From: Actinomycetota bacterium
GTDB taxonomy: Bacteria; Actinomycetota; Humimicrobiia; Humimicrobiales; Humimicrobiaceae
DNA length: 28,170 nucleotides
Direction of reading: 5' to 3'
Assembly (NCBI GenBank): GCA_023380915.1
Contig: JAMCSM010000086.1
Coordinates: 1-28,170, forward strand
The notes beneath the pieces are model-generated. The model was not told the DNA's origin and searched no databases. It saw nothing but the letters and a program-made list of their open reading frames with translations. Below are positions 25,072 to 28,170 of the stretch, piece after piece (within the stretch, counting starts at the first letter, position 1; every line of letters starts with the position of its first letter). Both the position numbers and the translations under genes were made by a program.

Positions 25072-25752
25072 ATGGATCATAAAATATGTTATTTATGTGG
25101 AAATGAATTAAATTCAGAAATCGATAAAGATCATATTCCTCCAAAACAATTTTATAGTACTGAAATTAGAAAAAAATATAGTCCTAACTTATTTACTTTA
25201 CCAGTTCATAAATCTTGCAATTCTTCCCTTCAATTAGATGAGGATTATTTTTTAAATTCAATTGCACCTCTAGCAGGAGATTCTTTCTCTGGTAAATATA
25301 TATGGCAAGATATTGTCAGAAAGTCGAAGCGATCTGAAAGTAAAAAACTTATGCTCAAAGTATATTATGAATTTCAGCCTAATTTATCATCTCTGATAAT
25401 GCCTAATGGTAAAATTATAAAAAGATTTGATGGTAAAAGAATTTATAATATTGTCTGGAAAATTACAAGAGGTCTTTATTTTAAAGAAAATAATAAATTT
25501 TTACCTGAAAATACTCATAGAGATTTTGATTTTTTATCTGTTGGTCAAAAACCTCCAATTAAGTTTAATTATATTTTAAATTCCAAGTCCAAAGGTGATT
25601 ATCCTGGTGTTTTTGATTATAAATATGTTGAATTCAAAGAAATAAATAATTTTAATGTGTGGGCTATGTTATTTTGGAATAGAATAATTATTTTCGTTAT
25701 GTTCCATAGTCCTGACTGTGATTGTAAATTTTGTTTTGACTCAAAAACTTAA
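25072..25752 (+). CDS. HNH endonuclease-like protein, first gene of HNH-SIR2 pair
   Basis: A 226-aa protein with an N-terminal HNH/zinc-finger nuclease-like module. C6-x2-C9 (CYLCG), D20-H21 in KDHIPPKQF and H46-x2-C49-N50 in VHKSCNSS match the HNH layout of a zinc knuckle, a catalytic Asp-His and a distal Cys-Asn. The remaining 170 residues are unfamiliar. The C-terminus has a compact C216-x-C218-x2-C221 cysteine group. ATG 25072 has no clear ribosome-binding site. The SIR2 gene starts 17 nt after its stop. The gene is markedly A+T-rich. A nuclease role in defence is inferred, not shown. Confidence 0.78.
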   Translation: MDHKICYLCGNELNSEIDKDHIPPKQFYSTEIRKKYSPNLFTLPVHKSCNSSLQLDEDYFLNSIAPLAGDSFSGKYIWQDIVRKSKRSESKKLMLKVYYEFQPNLSSLIMPNGKIIKRFDGKRIYNIVWKITRGLYFKENNKFLPENTHRDFDFLSVGQKPPIKFNYILNSKSKGDYPGVFDYKYVEFKEINNFNVWAMLFWNRIIIFVMFHSPDCDCKFCFDSKT

Positions 25753-25769
25753 TTTTTTCTTTAGATAAA

Positions 25770-26912
25770 ATGTTAAGTGAGTTTGTATTTTTAATAGGTT
25801 CGGGTTTATCTTGTGCAGCGGGGTTACCTTCTGTAGATAAATTAACAGATGAAATTTTTGATATGGAAAATGTTTTTAAACATTCAGATAATCATTTTTA
25901 TAAAAACAAATCTAAACCTTCCATAGATCATTTTCCAGAATATTATGAATACAATGAGGTTATAGAAAAGATTCTAAAAATAACAAGTTGTGAAATAGAA
26001 AAATATTATGGTAATAATTATAAGGCAAATTATGAAGAAATTTATTATTTAGTTAAACAAATTGAAGATAAATTTGAATATGATAATCCTGCAATGCTAG
26101 CATTTATAGAAAAAGTAAATGTTGAAATAAAGTCTCTTTTAAAAGGTTATGTTAATTTTAATGAGTCAATAAGAAACAGTGTTAAGTACATTGAAGATAC
26201 AATTTGGCATATACTCGCACAAAAATTTGAAAATTCAATTGTTCTAAATTTTATTTTAGAAAAAATATCTGAAGTTAATTTTGTTATCTTTTCTCTAAAT
26301 TATGATTATTTAATAGAGCAAATACTTCAAGAATATAAAATAGAATTTATCAATGGTTTTAAAACTTTAAATGAACGTATTAAAATTTGGGATGATAATC
26401 TTTTTGATCAAAAATCCAGAATTAAGTTATATAAACTTCATGGCAGTGTTTCATGGGTTAGATATATTATTGATAATTTTAAGGGTTATTTTTATGCAGA
26501 TATTGGTCTTAATGATATTTATCTTCTAAAAGATAATAAAGGGGATTATTTACGGCCGCCTGCTGAAGGTCCAAGGTTTCTAATTGGTTCAGTTAATAAA
26601 ATATTAGAATATTCCAGAGAATTATTTTCTGAACTCTTTTATCGTTTTCATTGTGTTTTAAAAAATACAAATTTACTTATTGTAATTGGTTATGGCTTTA
26701 AAGATAAAGGAATTAATTCAAAAATAATAGAATATATGTATTATAATTTTAATAATAAAATTATTATTGTTGATAAAAAAGAAAAGGAAGAATTATTAAA
26801 AGATGCCAGATTTGCAATACAAAATAATATACCAAAATGGGAAAATGAAAAACGATTAAGATTTATTTGTAAAGATATAAAAGATTTTTCATTAGATGAA
26901 ATTAAAGATTAA
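25770..26912 (+). CDS. SIR2-like domain protein, second gene of HNH-SIR2 pair
   Basis: A 380-aa SIR2-like protein. The NAD-binding loop is FLIGSGLSCAAGLPS (G10-S11-G12, AGLP at 17-20). SLNYDYLIE carries N177 and D179, and LYKLHGSVSW carries H224, the residues used by NAD-degrading SIR2 effectors such as ThsA. LIVIGYGFKD (303-312) is the later Rossmann motif. All key positions are kept, so NADase activity is plausible. It follows the HNH gene by 17 nt and is probably co-expressed. No HerA, Argonaute or TIR partner is nearby, so it does not match the Nezha, short-pAgo or Thoeris layouts I know. Confidence 0.87.
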   Translation: MLSEFVFLIGSGLSCAAGLPSVDKLTDEIFDMENVFKHSDNHFYKNKSKPSIDHFPEYYEYNEVIEKILKITSCEIEKYYGNNYKANYEEIYYLVKQIEDKFEYDNPAMLAFIEKVNVEIKSLLKGYVNFNESIRNSVKYIEDTIWHILAQKFENSIVLNFILEKISEVNFVIFSLNYDYLIEQILQEYKIEFINGFKTLNERIKIWDDNLFDQKSRIKLYKLHGSVSWVRYIIDNFKGYFYADIGLNDIYLLKDNKGDYLRPPAEGPRFLIGSVNKILEYSRELFSELFYRFHCVLKNTNLLIVIGYGFKDKGINSKIIEYMYYNFNNKIIIVDKKEKEELLKDARFAIQNNIPKWENEKRLRFICKDIKDFSLDEIKD

Positions 26913-26963
26913 GGGAATTTAGAAATAAATATTCAATATAAGAAATTACCCGAGGAGGTAAAT

Positions 26964-27449
26964 ATGCAATCTAAGAAAATGATTCTTCTTATAGCAGTTC
27001 TAATTATTTTTTTAACATTTGCTTTTTTTGGATGTACACCGAAATCTTCTGAATTAAAAAAAATAATGAAGCTTCAAAATGAACTAGCAGAAAAAGAAGA
27101 AGCAATAAAAGAACTTCAGCAAGAAAATACGGATATAAGCAAAGAGGCAACTGTAGAAGAAACAACTTCAACTACTGAGGAAGAAAAAACATCACTAACA
27201 GAGGAAGTAAAAATTTTATTAGTTATAGATAGCTATATAAATACTGTAGAGAACAAAGATTTTAAAGAACAAAAAAATTATGTTGCAAAATATGCATTAG
27301 ATTTGGTGAATTTTAAAGAATATGAAGAGAAAAATCCGGACGCCGGCATTGGGGAGGTTGAAAGAAAACCCTCTAAAATAGACAAGATTGAAGGAAATAA
27401 AGCTGAAGGATTTATGTCTTTTACTGAACTTTGTAAATGTAGAATATAA
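26964..27449 (+). CDS. Small predicted lipoprotein, possibly frameshifted at its C-terminus
   Basis: A 161-aa secreted lipoprotein. The N-terminus has a lysine start, a hydrophobic segment (ILLIAVLIIFLTFAFFGC) and a lipobox Cys at FFGC. A charged coiled-coil-like stretch (LQNELAEKEEAIKELQQEN) and a Thr/Glu-rich linker follow, then a small helical domain. GAGGAGG at 26952-26958 gives a strong ribosome-binding site. The end reads FTELCKCRI and looks abrupt. In the +1 frame from 27418 a protein-like stretch (NFVNVEYKTNYITEMGY) continues to 27492, so the original gene may have lost one base or gained two. I do not know its function. Confidence 0.72.
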   Translation: MQSKKMILLIAVLIIFLTFAFFGCTPKSSELKKIMKLQNELAEKEEAIKELQQENTDISKEATVEETTSTTEEEKTSLTEEVKILLVIDSYINTVENKDFKEQKNYVAKYALDLVNFKEYEEKNPDAGIGEVERKPSKIDKIEGNKAEGFMSFTELCKCRI

Positions 27450-27703
27450 AACAAATTATATAACAGAAATGGGCTATTTCTTATGTTTTTAGTTATTTTC
27501 TAATTTCTTATTTTATTTTAATTCGGATGATATTCTATATAGCAGGTTAGTCCTAATCTTATGTAAAAAAAAGATGTTAACTTAAAACAATATAACAATT
27601 TGCAGATTGCCAAAGTAATATCTGTTTATAATAAATTTTATTAATCTCATGATAAAATAGTATAATTAGTTGATATTAATCTTTAAAATATTATTGATAA
27701 ATA
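27450..27703. other. A+T-rich gap
   Basis: After the lipoprotein stop and the possible frameshifted tail (to 27492) I see no convincing gene, tRNA or structured repeat. A TATAAT at 27661-27666 lacks a good -35 partner. Confidence 0.4.
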
Positions 27704-27814
27704 ATGATAATAAAAGTCAATGATAATGATAAAAATAAAAAATTCCATGATTTTATATATGATGAGTATAAAGATCTTTTAAGTGAGGTGGCTAGAACAA
27801 AAATTCATTTATAA
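27704..27814 (+). pseudogene. Short remnant resembling the N-terminus of a GNAT-like protein
   Basis: A 36-codon frame encodes VNDNDKNKKFHDFIYDEYKD followed by LLSEVARTKIHL. It resembles the start of a common GNAT-like family in which a segment of type FIxFPYxLYKxDPYWVPPLxxEV is typical, but the central DPYWVPP part is missing and the frame then stops. I read it as an internally deleted, truncated remnant. The resemblance is from memory, so confidence is low. Confidence 0.3.
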
Positions 27815-27845
27815 AATGTATATTAATTTTTTTTTTAATATTTTT

Positions 27846-28040
27846 AAAAAGACTATTAAGAAGTATTGTGAAACATTTTTTAGTTCAATTTTAGAATTAA
27901 AAAAAAATTTTTAAAGAAGAATTGTCTTTTGATAACCTAAAAATTAGTGATAAAGCTAAATTCACCCAAAGTATGTTTAACTCTATATATAGGAAAAAAA
28001 ATAATAATAAAATCATTTTAAGACCTGTTAGAATTTTTTT
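27846..28040 (+). pseudogene. Degenerate coding stretch with a frame break at a run of A
   Basis: The region reads as plausible lysine-rich protein in one frame up to the run of nine A (27899-27907). It then continues in another frame as DNLKISDKAKFTQSMFNSIY. Neither part has a recognised family. An open frame from TTG 27922 to 28146 exists, but its last third overlaps sequence that looks like the end of a different element. I read it as a decayed gene. Confidence 0.25.
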
Positions 28041-28041
28041 A

Positions 28042-28170
28042 GACCCGACTTCCGCACTTTTTTGTAAAAATAAGCTCAAAATAGGTCCAGCGTGGGCACT
28101 ACAATTTCTTGATTATGTAAGGGGTTATGTTCCTTTTAATCCTTAGAACTTCATAGATCTTTCTTGCATC
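28042..28170 (-). mobile_element. Possible end of an insertion sequence at the window edge
   Basis: On the minus strand an open frame enters from beyond the right edge and ends with TAG at 28101-28099, encoding a C-terminus DARKIYEVLRIKRNITPYII. About 50 nt further is GTGCGGAAGTCGGGT (28045-28059), which resembles the outer ends of IS4/IS1634-type elements as I remember them. The neighbouring sequence to the left is broken coding DNA, as expected near an insertion. The rest of the element, its other end and any target duplication are outside the window. Confidence 0.28.

Noticed and set aside
27922..28146. 74-codon plus-strand ORF from TTG
   Set aside because: It spans an apparent junction between degenerate sequence and a possible IS end, and no homology is recognised; treated as a remnant.

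Overview
The window is a low-GC chromosome segment from an anaerobic bacterium that carries the Wood-Ljungdahl (reductive acetyl-CoA) pathway. It is bacterial rather than archaeal: it has the rpsP-rimM-trmD-rplS operon, signal peptidase I, and the bacterial form of carbon monoxide dehydrogenase/acetyl-CoA synthase (CODH/ACS) with AcsE and the corrinoid activator AcsV. I cannot name the phylum from sequence alone.

Region 1 (1-3669, +) is a ribosome and tRNA-modification housekeeping operon: rpsP, khpA, rimM, trmD, rplS, lepB and a UPF0102 (YraN) nuclease-like gene. Two nearly identical 222-bp non-coding palindromic elements with terminal inverted repeats sit right after rimM (1107-1328) and right after yraN (3684-3905), in the same orientation.

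Region 2 (about 3906-18501, +) is a large acs cluster. It starts with a promoter/operator-like region containing two perfect inverted repeats. The order is acsD, cooS/acsA, acsB, acsC, acsE, a CooC-family ATPase, a three-gene NuoE/NuoF/short-NuoG diaphorase module, acsV (RACo) from its own apparent promoter, and a second CooC-family ATPase. Together these cover methyl transfer from methyl-THF to the corrinoid protein (AcsE to AcsCD), CO2 reduction to CO (CooS), acetyl-CoA assembly (AcsB), nickel insertion (two CooC proteins), corrinoid reactivation (AcsV) and probable NAD(H)/ferredoxin electron exchange (NuoEFG-like). The A-cluster, B-cluster and C-cluster ligands are intact in the catalytic subunits.

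Region 3 (about 18700-26912) is a more A+T-rich defence island. On the minus strand is a type I restriction-modification operon: hsdR, an HsdM-HsdS single-chain fusion with two specificity domains, and a third gene of unknown function. After a very A+T-rich divergent spacer, the plus strand carries an HNH nuclease-like gene followed 17 nt later by a SIR2-domain gene. This pair is the best candidate here for an undescribed two-gene defence system.

Region 4 (26964-28170) holds a small lipoprotein gene that looks frameshifted near its end, short broken coding remnants, and possibly the edge of an insertion sequence at the right border.
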